From Pseudarthrobacter sp. BIM B-2242 (GTDB lineage Bacteria; Actinomycetota; Actinomycetes; Actinomycetales; Micrococcaceae), in NCBI RefSeq assembly GCF_014764445.1, contig NZ_CP061721.1, positions 2,976,001 through 3,040,000 on the forward strand: a stretch of DNA of 64,000 nucleotides, given 5' to 3'. Made by a program: the position numbers and the translations under genes. Positions 35,400-45,494 of this stretch are shown in pieces. The notes beneath the pieces are model-generated. The model made no database searches and was not told where the DNA came from. It worked only from the letters and a program-made list of their open reading frames with translations. Positions within the stretch are counted from its first letter, which is position 1; every line of letters starts with the position of its first letter.

Positions 35400-35765
35400 T
35401 TAGCGAGCCTCCTCTTTCTCCGGGGTAGCGACTACCACGGTGATGTGGCTCGTGCGCTTCTTGATCTGAAATGCACGACCCTGGGCGCGCGGCTGGAACC
35501 GCTTCATGGTCGGGCCTTCATCAACAAACGCTTCGCTGATGATGAGGTCACCTTCGTCAAACGCAACACCGTCGCGGTCCGCGAGGACCCGGGCGTTGGA
35601 GATTGCCGACTGAACTACCTTGAATACCGGCTCTGAAGCTGCCTGTGGGGCAAACTTCAGAATTGCCAGAGCCTCATTCGCTTGCTTACCACGAACAAGG
35701 TTGACGACGCGCCGGGCCTTCATAGGCGTTACGCGGATGTGACGCGCAATTGCCTTGGCTTCCAT
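35400..35765 (-). CDS. rplV: 50S ribosomal protein L22
   Basis: 121 residues. [27 protein letters not shown], the tunnel-lining hairpin and [24 protein letters not shown] are normal. L22 forms part of the exit-tunnel constriction targeted by macrolides. Confidence 0.98.
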   Translation of the reverse strand: MEAKAIARHIRVTPMKARRVVNLVRGKQANEALAILKFAPQAASEPVFKVVQSAISNARVLADRDGVAFDEGDLIISEAFVDEGPTMKRFQPRAQGRAFQIKKRTSHITVVVATPEKEEAR

Positions 35766-35803
35766 TGCTTTCCTTCTCTCGTCTTTGACGTAAGTGCAGG
35801 CGC

Positions 35804-36085
35804 CTAGCGGCGCTTGCCCTTACGGTCGTCCTTGACATGGCCGCGGAATGTCCGCGTGGGAGCGAATTCGCCGAGCTTGTGCCCGACCATCGACTCAGTG
35901 ACAAACACCGGGATGTGCTTGCGTCCGTCGTGCACGGCGATCGTGTGCCCGAGCATGTCGGGAATGATCATCGAACGGCGGGACCAGGTCTTGATGACGT
36001 TCTTGGTGCCCTTTTCGTTTTCCCTGTCCACCTTCACAAAGAGGTGCTGGTCAACGAAAGGACCTTTTTTCAGGCTGCGTGGCAT
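35804..36085 (-). CDS. rpsS: 30S ribosomal protein S19
   Basis: 93 residues: [63 protein letters not shown]. It binds the 30S head with S13. It is 12 nt after rplB. Confidence 0.98.
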   Translation of the reverse strand: MPRSLKKGPFVDQHLFVKVDRENEKGTKNVIKTWSRRSMIIPDMLGHTIAVHDGRKHIPVFVTESMVGHKLGEFAPTRTFRGHVKDDRKGKRR

Positions 36086-36097
36086 GTGTCCAGGCTC

Positions 36098-36937
36098 CTA
36101 TCGCTTGTTCTTGCCAGTACGACGACGACGCACAATAAGCTTGTCGCTCTCTTTGTTCGGGCGGCGGGTGCGGCCCTCACGCTTACCGTTCGGGTTGACG
36201 GGGTGACGTCCACCGGACGTCTTACCCTCGCCACCACCGTGCGGGTGGTCAACCGGGTTCATGGCGACACCACGGACGGTCGGGCGAACGCCCTTCCACC
36301 GCATACGGCCGGCCTTGCCCCAGTTGATGTTCGACTGCTCGGCGTTGCCGACCTCGCCGATGGTTGCGCGGCAGCGCACATCAACGTTGCGGATTTCGCC
36401 GGAAGGCAGACGCAGCTGGGCGAAGCGGCCTTCCTTGGCAACAAGCTGGATCGATGCGCCGGCGGAGCGGCCCATCTTGGCGCCGCCGCCCGGACGCAGT
36501 TCGACTGCGTGGATTACGGTACCGACCGGGATGTTGAGCAGGGGCAGGTTGTTACCGGGCTTGATGTCAGCACCGGCACCTGCCTCAACGACGTCACCCT
36601 GGGACAGCTTGTTCGGGGCGATGATGTAACGCTTGGTGCCATCAACGTAGTGCAGGAGGGCGATGCGAGCCGTGCGGTTCGGATCGTACTCGATTTCGGC
36701 AACGCGGGCGTTGACGCCGTCCTTGTCGTGGCGACGGAAGTCGATCAGACGGTACTGGCGCTTGTGGCCACCACCCTTGTGACGGGTGGTGATCTTACCG
36801 GTGTTGTTACGGCCGCCCTTTTTGGGCAGCGGACGTACCAACGACTTTTCCGGCGTTGACCGCGTGATTTCGGTGAAGTCCGCTACGCTCGAGCCACGAC
36901 GGCCCGGTGTAGTCGGCTTGTACTTACGGATTCCCAT
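36098..36937 (-). CDS. rplB: 50S ribosomal protein L2
   Basis: 279 residues. [38 protein letters not shown] and the peptidyl-transferase-associated [22 protein letters not shown] with its conserved His are present. Primary 23S rRNA-binding protein. Confidence 0.98.
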   Translation of the reverse strand: MGIRKYKPTTPGRRGSSVADFTEITRSTPEKSLVRPLPKKGGRNNTGKITTRHKGGGHKRQYRLIDFRRHDKDGVNARVAEIEYDPNRTARIALLHYVDGTKRYIIAPNKLSQGDVVEAGAGADIKPGNNLPLLNIPVGTVIHAVELRPGGGAKMGRSAGASIQLVAKEGRFAQLRLPSGEIRNVDVRCRATIGEVGNAEQSNINWGKAGRMRWKGVRPTVRGVAMNPVDHPHGGGEGKTSGGRHPVNPNGKREGRTRRPNKESDKLIVRRRRTGKNKR

Positions 36938-36966
36938 AGTTTATTTCCTCGTTAAAGTGGTCTCCG

Positions 36967-37272
36967 CTACGAGAGCGGACCGCCGAAGATGTCGATGGTG
37001 CCTTCTTTGAGGCTCACAATTGCACGCTTGGTGCTCTTGCGGGTACCCCATCCGAATTTGGTGCGCTTGCGCTTACCGGCACGGTTGATGGTGTTGATCG
37101 ATTCGACCTTGACGGAGAAAATCTTCTCCACGGCCAGCTTGATCTCGGTCTTGTTCGAGCGGGGGTCCACCAGGAAGGTGTACTTGCCCTCATCGATCAG
37201 GCCGTAGCTTTTTTCCGATACGACGGGTGCAAGCACGACGTCGCGCGGGTCTTTGATGGTGGCTGCACTCAC
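36967..37272 (-). CDS. rplW: 50S ribosomal protein L23
   Basis: 101 residues: [41 protein letters not shown]. It lies at the tunnel exit as the main trigger-factor and SRP docking protein. It overlaps rplD by 4 nt. Confidence 0.98.
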   Translation of the reverse strand: MSAATIKDPRDVVLAPVVSEKSYGLIDEGKYTFLVDPRSNKTEIKLAVEKIFSVKVESINTINRAGKRKRTKFGWGTRKSTKRAIVSLKEGTIDIFGGPLS

Positions 37273-37892
37273 TTGGCATCCTCCTCGTTCTTTGCTACTG
37301 CCTTGTCAGCAACGAATGCTTCGTAGGCAGCCTTGGTGAAGACAACGTCGTCAGAGACGAGTACGTCGTAGGTGTTCAGCTGGTCTGCGTACAGAACGTG
37401 AACACCGGCGAGGTTGCGCACGGAAAGTGCTGCAACATCGTTGGCGCGCTCGATGACAACCAGCAGGTTCTTGCGCTCGGAAACTCCGCGCAGCGTTGCA
37501 AGTGCGGACTTGACGGACGGCTTGGTGCCCTCCACCAGTTCAGCAACAACGTGGATGCGTCCGTTGCGGGCCCGGTCAGACAGTGCGCCGCGCAGGGCAG
37601 CAGCAATCATCTTCTTGGGGGTGCGCTGGCTGTAGTCACGCGGTGTGGGACCGTGGACAACGCCACCACCGGTCATGTGAGGAGCACGGATTGAACCCTG
37701 ACGGGCGCGGCCGGTGCCCTTCTGCTTGAACGGCTTGCGACCTGCACCGGAAACCTCGGCGCGGGTCTTGGTTTTGTGGGTACCCTGGCGAGCAGCAGCG
37801 AGCTGGGCAACGACGACCTGGTGCAGCAGCGGCACGTTGGTCTGAACGTCGAAGATCTCTGCAGGCAGGTCAACCTTGACAGTGCTAGTCAT
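37269..37892 (-). CDS. rplD: 50S ribosomal protein L4
   Basis: 207 residues. [48 protein letters not shown] is the conserved tunnel loop. Its position after rplC matches the S10 operon order. In E. coli L4 represses its own S10 operon; whether that holds here is unknown. Confidence 0.98.
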   Translation of the reverse strand: MTSTVKVDLPAEIFDVQTNVPLLHQVVVAQLAAARQGTHKTKTRAEVSGAGRKPFKQKGTGRARQGSIRAPHMTGGGVVHGPTPRDYSQRTPKKMIAAALRGALSDRARNGRIHVVAELVEGTKPSVKSALATLRGVSERKNLLVVIERANDVAALSVRNLAGVHVLYADQLNTYDVLVSDDVVFTKAAYEAFVADKAVAKNEEDAK

Positions 37893-37896
37893 TTAA

Positions 37897-38547
37897 CTAG
37901 GCTCCCTTCACGGCGGTGCGTACGAGTACGACCTGGCCGCGGGCGCCGGGGACGGCACCCTTGATCAGGAGCAGCGACTTCTCGACGTCAACTGCGTGAA
38001 CCGTGAGGTTCAGCGTGGTGTGACGAACGGCGCCCATGCGGCCGGCCATTTTCATGCCCTTGAAGACGCGGCTCGGGGTGGATGCGCCACCGATTGAACC
38101 GGGCTTACGGTGGTTCTTGTGGGCACCGTGGGAAGCTCCAACGCCGTGGAAGCCGTGACGCTTCATAACGCCGGCGAAGCCCTTACCCTTGGTGGTGCCG
38201 ATGACGTCGATCTTCTGGCCGGCTTCGAAGAGCTCAACAGAAAGCTCCTGGCCCAGCTCGTAAGTGTCAGCATCTGCAGTGCGCAGTTCGACGACGTGGC
38301 GGCGAGGCGTGACGCCTGCCTTTTCAAAGTGACCAGCCAGCGGCTTGGTGACCTTGCGGGGATCGATCTGGCCGTAGCCGATCTGTACAGCTACGTAGCC
38401 ATCAGTGTCTGCGTTGCGCAGCTGGGTGATGACGTTCGAATCTGCCTGGACCACAGTGACGGGGATGAGCTTGTTGTTCTCGTCCCAGACCTGGGTCATG
38501 CCGAGCTTCGTGCCCAGCAGGCCCTTTACGTTACGGGTTGCGGTCAT
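37897..38547 (-). CDS. rplC: 50S ribosomal protein L3
   Basis: 216 residues: [43 protein letters not shown] and [23 protein letters not shown], whose loop reaches the peptidyl-transferase centre. 17 nt after rpsJ. Confidence 0.98.
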   Translation of the reverse strand: MTATRNVKGLLGTKLGMTQVWDENNKLIPVTVVQADSNVITQLRNADTDGYVAVQIGYGQIDPRKVTKPLAGHFEKAGVTPRRHVVELRTADADTYELGQELSVELFEAGQKIDVIGTTKGKGFAGVMKRHGFHGVGASHGAHKNHRKPGSIGGASTPSRVFKGMKMAGRMGAVRHTTLNLTVHAVDVEKSLLLIKGAVPGARGQVVLVRTAVKGA

Positions 38548-38564
38548 AGTCTCTCAGCACCTCC

Positions 38565-38873
38565 CTACAGCTTGATTTCGATGTTCACGTCGGCCGGCAG
38601 GTCGAGACGCATAAGCGAGTCAACAGCCTTCGGCGTGGGATCGATGATGTCGATAAGACGCTTGTGCGTGCGCATTTCAAAGTGCTCGCGGCTGTCCTTG
38701 TACTTGTGCGGAGAGCGGATTACGCAGTAGATGTTCTTCTCCGTAGGCAGCGGCACAGGGCCAACTACCGTTGCGCCTGCGCGCGTGACCGTCTCAACGA
38801 TCTTCCGGGCTGAAACGTCAATGACCTCGTGGTCGTATGACTTCAGCCGGATGCGGATTTTTTGTCCCGCCAT
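38565..38873 (-). CDS. rpsJ: 30S ribosomal protein S10 (NusE)
   Basis: 102 residues from the ATG at 38873 ([19 protein letters not shown]); the frame is open further upstream but not family-like. [39 protein letters not shown] is conserved. It also serves as transcription antitermination factor NusE. First gene of the S10 cluster. Confidence 0.98.
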   Translation of the reverse strand: MAGQKIRIRLKSYDHEVIDVSARKIVETVTRAGATVVGPVPLPTEKNIYCVIRSPHKYKDSREHFEMRTHKRLIDIIDPTPKAVDSLMRLDLPADVNIEIKL

Positions 38874-39316
38874 GTCGCCTGACTCTCTTTCAGTTAGTGC
38901 TGCTCTGAGTAGGGCTGCTCTGTTCACTTTCGTGTTGCATGTGGCTGCCGAAGCATTTGAAGTCTGAACTACCACCCGCCGCACAAGCTGAATCCGGATG
39001 AATCCGGGTTCCTCAACCTGCCGACGTAACCGACCCCCGCGGTCGGGCGTGTCGCGCTTAGCACGCATACAAATCCGCAGTTCCATGGGGAGTGGGTTAT
39101 GTTTGGGCTTCCACTTGGACCCTGACACCCGGCATTATCCGGATCGGGACACGAAGAAGCGCTTGAACAACTCATCTAGTATGCCGGATATTGTGCGGAG
39201 AAGCGAATCTGCAGCCCGGCGCCTCCCTACGGCGCCGTCGGCCCTCAGCGTCCGGGCCCGTGAGTCTCCGGTCGGAGGCCATTGCCTTCCCCAACATCCG
39301 AATGGATGATGGGGTC
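38874..39316. other. Divergent intergenic region between rpsJ and the beta-glucosidase gene
   Basis: 443 bp that must carry promoters for the S10 operon (-) and the beta-glucosidase (+). A minus-strand GTGCTAAG at 39057-39064 recalls the motif upstream of rplN, but its -10 (TAAGCG) is poor. No gene, RNA or clear repeat is seen. Confidence 0.5.
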
Positions 39317-40753
39317 ATGACCGTCGAAAATGACGTTTCCATTCAGGATCTGGCCGGCCGCCTGCCGCCCTCCTTCACTCTGGGAGTAGCCGCGGCCGCG
39401 TTCCAGATTGAAGGTGCCCTGGCCACCGACGGCCGGGGCCCCTCAGGCTGGGATGCTTTCGTGGAGAAGCCCGGAGCCATCTGGGACGGCCACTCGCCGG
39501 CAATGGCCTGCGACCATTACAACCGCTCGGCCGAAGATGTGGCGCTCATGCGGGAGCTCGGAGTCGATTCCTACCGCTTTTCGCTTTCCTGGCCCCGGAT
39601 CCAGCCCGATGGCCGCGGCCCCTTCAACGAGCAGGGCCTGGATTTCTATGACCGGCTGATCGACCAGCTTCTTGACGCGGGCATCTCGCCCATGGCGACG
39701 TTGTACCACTGGGATACGCCCCTGCCTCTGGAACACGGCGGCGGCTGGATGAACAGGGCCACGGCCGAAAGGTTCGCTGAATATTCAGCTGCGGCCGGCC
39801 GGCGTTTTGGTGACCGCATAGACCAGTGGGTCACGCTCAATGAGCCCGCGTCCGTTGTACTGAACGGCTACGCCCTGGGCACCCATGCCCCCGGGCGCTA
39901 CCTTCTTTTTGACGCTTTTCCTGCCGTCCACAACCAGCTGCTGGCACACGGCCTGGCTGTGCAGGCCCTGCGTGCGGAGGGGGTCCGCGGCAGCATTGGC
40001 GTGACCAACCTGCACTCCCCCGTTCGCCCAGCAACAGGAAAGTTTGCCGACAGGGCCGCTGCCAAGGTCTTCGACATGATGTTGAACCGGATTTACGCGG
40101 ATCCTCTCCTGCTTGGCCGGTACCCTTTCGCTCTCCGGCTTGCGAAGCCGTGGCTGCGTTCGCTGCCCAGGATTTCCGACGCAGATCTCCGCACCATCCA
40201 TCAGCCGGTGGACTTCTACGGGGTGAACTACTATCAGCCGGTGAAAGTTGCGGCCGGGCAGGGCACCGGCGAAGACCTGACGGTTCCGGCGGAAGCGATG
40301 ATCAAGATTCCGGCCCACCAGGTGCCGTTTGATGAGTACGAGACAACGGGTTTCGGGTGGCCGGTGGCTCCGGATCATCTGGGGATCCTGCTGCGTGAAC
40401 TCAAGGACCGCTACAAGGATGCTTTGCCGCCGATTTACATCACGGAGAGCGGTGCCAGCTTCCCGGAGCCCGAACATGTCACCGGCCCCGTGCCAGACCA
40501 GCCCCGGATCAACTACATCGCGGCACATCTGCAGCATGCTATGGAGGCCACAGCCCCCGGGGGCATCGCTGACGACGTAGAACTACGCGGCTATTACGTG
40601 TGGACGCTGATGGACAACTTTGAGTGGGCTGCCGGCTACTCTCAGCGGTTTGGCCTGGTCCACGTGGACTTCGAAACCCTGGAGCGCACGCCGAAGGAAT
40701 CGTTCTACTGGTACCAGGCACTGAGCCAGGCCCGGAAACCGCTGGCCGGCTAA
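39317..40753 (+). CDS. GH1 beta-glucosidase
   Basis: 478 residues, cytosolic (no signal peptide). Hydrolyses beta-linked disaccharides or aryl-glucosides by a retaining mechanism. Acid/base Glu176 lies in WVTLNEPASV and nucleophile Glu377 in YITESGASF (most GH1 enzymes read TENG). The N-terminus FTLGVAAAAFQIEGA and the C-terminal GYYVWTLMDNFEWAAGYSQRFGLVHVDF are standard. I chose the ATG at 39317 (MTVENDV); an ATG at 39302 is possible. Its ABC transporter partner is not adjacent. Confidence 0.93.
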   Translation: MTVENDVSIQDLAGRLPPSFTLGVAAAAFQIEGALATDGRGPSGWDAFVEKPGAIWDGHSPAMACDHYNRSAEDVALMRELGVDSYRFSLSWPRIQPDGRGPFNEQGLDFYDRLIDQLLDAGISPMATLYHWDTPLPLEHGGGWMNRATAERFAEYSAAAGRRFGDRIDQWVTLNEPASVVLNGYALGTHAPGRYLLFDAFPAVHNQLLAHGLAVQALRAEGVRGSIGVTNLHSPVRPATGKFADRAAAKVFDMMLNRIYADPLLLGRYPFALRLAKPWLRSLPRISDADLRTIHQPVDFYGVNYYQPVKVAAGQGTGEDLTVPAEAMIKIPAHQVPFDEYETTGFGWPVAPDHLGILLRELKDRYKDALPPIYITESGASFPEPEHVTGPVPDQPRINYIAAHLQHAMEATAPGGIADDVELRGYYVWTLMDNFEWAAGYSQRFGLVHVDFETLERTPKESFYWYQALSQARKPLAG

Positions 40754-40760
40754 GGCCTGG

Positions 40761-40886
40761 CTACTGGTTCTTGTTGGCGCGGTTGATGCGCTTTGCGCGG
40801 TCAATCTCGTTGCGGAAATGCTTCTTGGCCCAGAACACTCCTGCGACCACGGCAACAACGATGACCAGAAAAATCAGGAATTCCAT
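40761..40886 (-). CDS. Small single-pass membrane protein (41 residues)
   Basis: Read from the DNA: it starts MEFLIFLVIVVAVVAGVFWA and continues with a basic tail KKHFRNEIDRAKRINRANKNQ. One membrane helix is followed by a charged cytoplasmic tail. The ribosome site GAGGAG lies 8-9 nt before the ATG, which strongly supports translation. It sits 30 nt downstream of the giant membrane protein gene on the same strand, so the two are probably cotranscribed. Function unknown. It is too short for a long-ORF scan. Confidence 0.75.
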   Translation of the reverse strand: MEFLIFLVIVVAVVAGVFWAKKHFRNEIDRAKRINRANKNQ

Positions 40887-40916
40887 GATGTACTCCTCTC
40901 GCTGCTAGCAACAGTA

Positions 40917-43900
40917 TCAGTGCCGGCCTGACGGTTCCCGGTGGTTGCCTGGGTGAGGATCACCAGCGTGGGGGTTGCCGGACCCTGGCGTCCCCGAGGG
41001 TCCCGGTCCTGCCTCCGGCCCGCTGCCTGGCCCCGTATTCGGTCCACTGCCTGGTCCGGCGTTCGGTCCCGTGTTTGGTCCCGTATTTGGTCCGGCTTCC
41101 GGCGCCGCAGTGGACGTGCGGTTGAGCCGCCAGACGGCAAACACGATGAGTCCCACGGCCACCAGCGCCAGGAGAACGAACGTGTAGTTCCTCATCGCCC
41201 ACAGAATGCAGGCCGCCACTCCGGCCGCTCCCCACCAGACAAAAAGCCGCTCGCCCACAATCAGCCCGGCCACCAGCAGGGCCGCGAACAGCACCAGTAT
41301 CCACAGTTGCTGCGCACCGGTGCCGCCGAACACCACACCCAGGCCACTGAACGACAGCAACAAGGCAGCTGCTCCCACCAGGATCCGCCCGGCCGCGCGG
41401 TCGCCGGAGAAGTAGCGCAAGCCACCGAGGACGGCAGCCAAAAGCACGTACCACTGGACCACCCAGAAGGGATCCGGCAGGTCACCGAATCCGCGGCTGT
41501 TGAGCCGGCCCGGTCCATCCAGGACGAAGATTGCGGCCCGCTGGACCGCGGCGGTCAGCACCAGCGCGCCGGCTTCCAGCACAACCCGGCGGGCGCTCAC
41601 GGGAGCCTCATGGTAGGCAATCGCGACGGCGGCAGCCAGGACGGCTGCCGCCGTCCAGGAGGTTTCATCGTGCGGAACTCCGGCCATGGCCACGAGGATG
41701 ACTGCCACGAAGGCTGCCCCGGCAAGGGCCCAGCGGCGTACCGGATCGGACTGCAGCGGCGTACCACGAACCAGCCGCACGGCGTAAAGCACTATGGCTG
41801 CCGAGCCTGCGCCGGCCAGCCACGGCAGGAAGTTGCCCCAAACGCCGGTCTGGTCCGGGATGGACTCCGCCGCCAGTGCCATGGCACCGCTTAGTGCCGC
41901 CACAGCCGCCAGCGGATACAGCAGCGGCTGGCCTTCGACATGCGACGCCGCAAAGAACACAGCCGAAAGCACCAGGACGGCGGCGCCGGTGACCCAGTCT
42001 TCCGCCAACGGTGCGAGAACCAGGCCGGCAACGGCGAAGGAGCCAGCGGTTACCAGCCAGAGCCAATGCTCGCTGTCCTCTGTGCCAACGTTCAGCCTCC
42101 GACGCAGGATGCCCGCAGCGACCGCAACTAACGCCACGGTCAGCAGGACGACGGCAGTTCCGGTATGGCTCAGTATGGCCGCCGCCAGGTGTGTCCCGCC
42201 GAAGGTGAACAGCGGACCCAGGCTCAGCACCCCGAACAGCGCAGCGTATACGGTGAAGTAAAGAGCACCGCGCGCGCCGAAGAACTTCCTGGCAACGACG
42301 GCGGAAGCCAGGAGCATCAGCAGTTCCAGCAGCACCACCCAGCGGCCGCCGTCGTCCTCCCCCGCCTGCAGCCGTGCGCTCCCCCGACCTGCCACATACA
42401 CAAGCGGCAGCAGCGCCTGGCCCGCCAGCGTGATCCAAACGGCTGCCTGCTGGAACGGAACCTCGGCCAGCCGTGCGCGCATCGCCCACCGGACCGCATG
42501 CTGGGCGGCGAGCACCACGGCGAAGGTCAGCGAAACCACTGTGGGGGAAGCGGAGATGTCGTAGCTGAGGACCAGCGCCAGGGCGGCAGTCAGCACGCGG
42601 GCGGCGACAAAGTACCAGCCCTTCCGTAGGCGCTCCGGCTCGGCCACCACCATCACTGCCGCATACACGGCGAAGATGCCGAGTATCAGCTCTACGTTGA
42701 GGAGGTTGCCGTCACTGAAGACAAGCAGCGAACCAAACGCGAACGGCGCCAGCCAGACGGCGCCGGTCTCCCTGCGGAGGAAGTAGCCGGACGCCGCAGC
42801 GCCCAGGGCTGTAAGCACGGCGGCGGAAGTGGCCTGCCAGCCCGTGGACATCGATTGCGCGAGGCTGGCGGTGGCCACCACCTGCATGACGACCACAGCG
42901 CCGGCATCCGCGAGGACCCACCGGGGAGCACGACGGCGGGCGGTGGCCAGCAGAGGCAAGCCCACCTGGAGTGCCAATACTGTCACGAGGACCGTGGCGG
43001 GGCGGAGCGCCTCGTCCGCGATGACCACCGGACCCGCCTCGTCGTGGAGTTGGCGGAAGGCGGTCAGGGCAAGGACCGTTGCTCCTGCCCGGGCCAACCA
43101 CCAGTACGCCCAGCGGTGCTGACGCAGCGGCAGTTGAACCGCAATGATCGCCAGATAGGCAACTACCAGGATCAGAACTACGTTTCCGGCACCCTGGGAG
43201 ACCAACCGGAAGGCTACGGCTGCGGTAACCAGGGACATGGCCAGCGGCATGGCTTCCCATACGGTCGCGGACCAGTCCTTGTCCGCGGCGGGCCGGGGAA
43301 CCAGCAGCAACCCGATGGCCAAGGCCGCCGTCAGTTGGATGAGCAGGGCAACAAATGTCAGTTCGTGGGCCGGCAAGGTCTCAAGGAACGGCAGCCCGAT
43401 CAGGACCAGGGCTCCAGCACCCGCGAAAGCACCCAGCGTTGCCTCCGGCGCGACGGTCTTGACGCCTGACCGCTGCAGGAGGGCAGTCAGGAGTTGCTGG
43501 CACACCAGTGCTATCAAGAGCGCGAATGCCGCGGCTTCAGCCCGCGCCGGACCATGGTCAACGACAGCTGTTACAGTCACGGGCACCGCCAGCGTCAAAG
43601 CGACCCGGGCTCCCAGTACAAGCCGACCGCGGAATGTACCTGACGCAAATGCTGCCCGGGCAGCCCAGTAGGCAGCGCCGAGGAACAGCATGACGGCAAA
43701 CGGCCAGTCACCCATGGACGGGGACGCCAGCCCGGCAAGGACCAGGGCAGCCGCCGGCGGCCATTCGGTCCGGCCCGGCCACCGGGCCGCCAGGACCATG
43801 CCCGTCACCAGCGCCAACAGCACCGGAACCCAGAGGGGCACGGGTCCATCCACCTGCAACGAGCCTTGGCCGGTAAGGCTGCGGAAGAGACCCGCAGTAG

Positions 43901-45338
43901 CCTCAGCGATACCGTAGGCGGCCGCCGCTGCAAGCTGCAGAACGAAGGTCACCGAAGCATCGGCGGGCCAGCGGCCGCGGGCGCTGCCCGTGCCCGTGCC
44001 CGTGCCGGGATCGGAACCCGAACCGGCGGGGGCCTGCAGTCGCTGCGCCGCCTCGGGGAATCTTGTGGCTAACCGGTCCGTCAGCAGTACCAACCCAAAT
44101 GCCTGGACTGCAAGCAGGACGCAGAGGGCCAACAGTGCGTCGCTCCCCCGGCCGGTGAGGTCCCAGATTGCGACTGCGGCCGCCACAGTCAGGGCAGCCC
44201 GGGCCAGGTAGAAGTTTCGGAGCCCCAGCGGACCCTGGACCACAGCCATCAGGGCGAAGTAGATCCCGCACAGGGCGATGATCAGCGCATACTCCGCTTT
44301 GTCCAGATACAGCGGCACACATGTGGCCGCCACAGCGACGGCCGGGACGACGTAAGGATGCAGGACCATCAGAGGCCGGACATAGACCGGTGGCAACCAG
44401 CCGGGCCGTCCCAGCGCCAGGCAGGTCAGCACCACTGCCACGCCCATCAGGGCGGCGAAGTACCAGACCAGTGCGCCCCCGAGGACGGAAACGCCCGAGA
44501 ACGCGGTGGAGGCGACGAACGTCAGCGACAGGTAAACCAGGACCCGGCTCTCCAGCCGGACAGCCGCCGCAACATAGGCAACAGTGCCCACCAGCGATGT
44601 CAGTAGCCAGGCGGTGGGGCCGTCCGGCAGGGCAAAGTTGTAGAGTGCCAGCCCGGCGACAGGAACCATGGCGAGGCCAGTGCCTGTGAATGCCACCGCT
44701 GCAGGCCGAAGCCGCGGGACCCTGGCGTGAAGGACGAAGCCTGCACCGTAGAACAGCGCCGTCACGGTGCAGACCCCCGCAAAGCGCATCGTCGGAGGAA
44801 GGCTGGTACCAATGAACAGTGCGGCAGCAGCGACCAGCAGAAGGCTGGCCACATACAGGGTGATGTTGATGTTCTGGCGGTCCCGCTTTTCACGGCGGGC
44901 CTCGCGCTGGGCAGGCGTTTCCGGATATGACCGGAAGGACGCCGCAGGAGCCTGGGGCGGCACGATGGAAGACCTCGGGGTGGTGACCAGGGGTGCCGCT
45001 GGGGGCGCAGGCGAAGCAGGCGAAGCAGGCGGGGACTGGATTTTTACAGGCGCAGGCGGGGCCTGCTGCGCGGCTGGAGTCGGGGACCGCACTGCCGCCC
45101 ATGGTGACGCTGGCGGCATGGAAACGGGGACATCAGCATTTCCTGCCGGAGCCGGAGCAGGACGATCGCCGCGTACCGCCGTCGGCCCCTCCCCTGCGGA
45201 CGGTTCAGCAGGGGCAGGACTAACAGGCTCACTGGTTGCCAGGCGTGCCCCGTCCTCTGCCTGCAGCTTGGCCATGGCGTCTAGCCACCCTTGGAGGTGC
45301 CCGGCGCGGTAGCCCGCTTCAAACATTTCGTCCCTCAC
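40917..45338 (-). CDS. Giant multi-spanning membrane protein, SCO7613-like, with Gly-Pro repeat tail
   Basis: 1473 residues, no enzyme motif recognised. The N-terminal 150 residues are soluble: a helical start (MFEAGYRAGHLQGWLDAMAKL) and then Pro/Ala-rich low complexity. From about 155 to 1410 hydrophobic segments follow each other with short loops; I estimate more than 30 membrane helices. The overall look recalls the large uncharacterised actinobacterial membrane proteins annotated SCO7613-like. The last 60 residues are Gly-Pro-Asn repeats (NTGPNTGPNAGPGSGP) ending in a His-rich tail. Function unknown. It is downstream-linked to the 41-residue membrane protein. Confidence 0.75.
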   Translation of the reverse strand: MRDEMFEAGYRAGHLQGWLDAMAKLQAEDGARLATSEPVSPAPAEPSAGEGPTAVRGDRPAPAPAGNADVPVSMPPASPWAAVRSPTPAAQQAPPAPVKIQSPPASPASPAPPAAPLVTTPRSSIVPPQAPAASFRSYPETPAQREARREKRDRQNINITLYVASLLLVAAAALFIGTSLPPTMRFAGVCTVTALFYGAGFVLHARVPRLRPAAVAFTGTGLAMVPVAGLALYNFALPDGPTAWLLTSLVGTVAYVAAAVRLESRVLVYLSLTFVASTAFSGVSVLGGALVWYFAALMGVAVVLTCLALGRPGWLPPVYVRPLMVLHPYVVPAVAVAATCVPLYLDKAEYALIIALCGIYFALMAVVQGPLGLRNFYLARAALTVAAAVAIWDLTGRGSDALLALCVLLAVQAFGLVLLTDRLATRFPEAAQRLQAPAGSGSDPGTGTGTGSARGRWPADASVTFVLQLAAAAAYGIAEATAGLFRSLTGQGSLQVDGPVPLWVPVLLALVTGMVLAARWPGRTEWPPAAALVLAGLASPSMGDWPFAVMLFLGAAYWAARAAFASGTFRGRLVLGARVALTLAVPVTVTAVVDHGPARAEAAAFALLIALVCQQLLTALLQRSGVKTVAPEATLGAFAGAGALVLIGLPFLETLPAHELTFVALLIQLTAALAIGLLLVPRPAADKDWSATVWEAMPLAMSLVTAAVAFRLVSQGAGNVVLILVVAYLAIIAVQLPLRQHRWAYWWLARAGATVLALTAFRQLHDEAGPVVIADEALRPATVLVTVLALQVGLPLLATARRRAPRWVLADAGAVVVMQVVATASLAQSMSTGWQATSAAVLTALGAAASGYFLRRETGAVWLAPFAFGSLLVFSDGNLLNVELILGIFAVYAAVMVVAEPERLRKGWYFVAARVLTAALALVLSYDISASPTVVSLTFAVVLAAQHAVRWAMRARLAEVPFQQAAVWITLAGQALLPLVYVAGRGSARLQAGEDDGGRWVVLLELLMLLASAVVARKFFGARGALYFTVYAALFGVLSLGPLFTFGGTHLAAAILSHTGTAVVLLTVALVAVAAGILRRRLNVGTEDSEHWLWLVTAGSFAVAGLVLAPLAEDWVTGAAVLVLSAVFFAASHVEGQPLLYPLAAVAALSGAMALAAESIPDQTGVWGNFLPWLAGAGSAAIVLYAVRLVRGTPLQSDPVRRWALAGAAFVAVILVAMAGVPHDETSWTAAAVLAAAVAIAYHEAPVSARRVVLEAGALVLTAAVQRAAIFVLDGPGRLNSRGFGDLPDPFWVVQWYVLLAAVLGGLRYFSGDRAAGRILVGAAALLLSFSGLGVVFGGTGAQQLWILVLFAALLVAGLIVGERLFVWWGAAGVAACILWAMRNYTFVLLALVAVGLIVFAVWRLNRTSTAAPEAGPNTGPNTGPNAGPGSGPNTGPGSGPEAGPGPSGTPGSGNPHAGDPHPGNHREPSGRH

Positions 45339-45405
45339 GGCGATCCCTCTCTACGGCGCAGCAGCCTGCACAATTAATCCAATGAGTGGATTAACCATAG
45401 CAAAC

Positions 45406-45441
45406 AACAGCCCCGCTGCGAAGATACGCAGCGGGGCTGTT
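45406..45441 (-). terminator. Terminator after tuf
   Basis: Perfect 15-bp stem, AACAGCCCCGCTGCG (45406-45420) with CGCAGCGGGGCTGTT (45427-45441), loop AAGATA, followed on the minus strand by GTTTGCT. It ends the tuf transcript upstream of the giant membrane protein gene. Confidence 0.87.
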
Positions 45442-45494
45442 GATAAGTCTCAAGGACCCGGCAAGCGGGCTCCTGATCCTAGATCAGCAAGTGG

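Noticed and set aside
34395..35636. A 413-codon plus-strand open frame opposite rpsC/rplV
   Set aside because: Antisense shadow; low-complexity Ser/Ala sequence.
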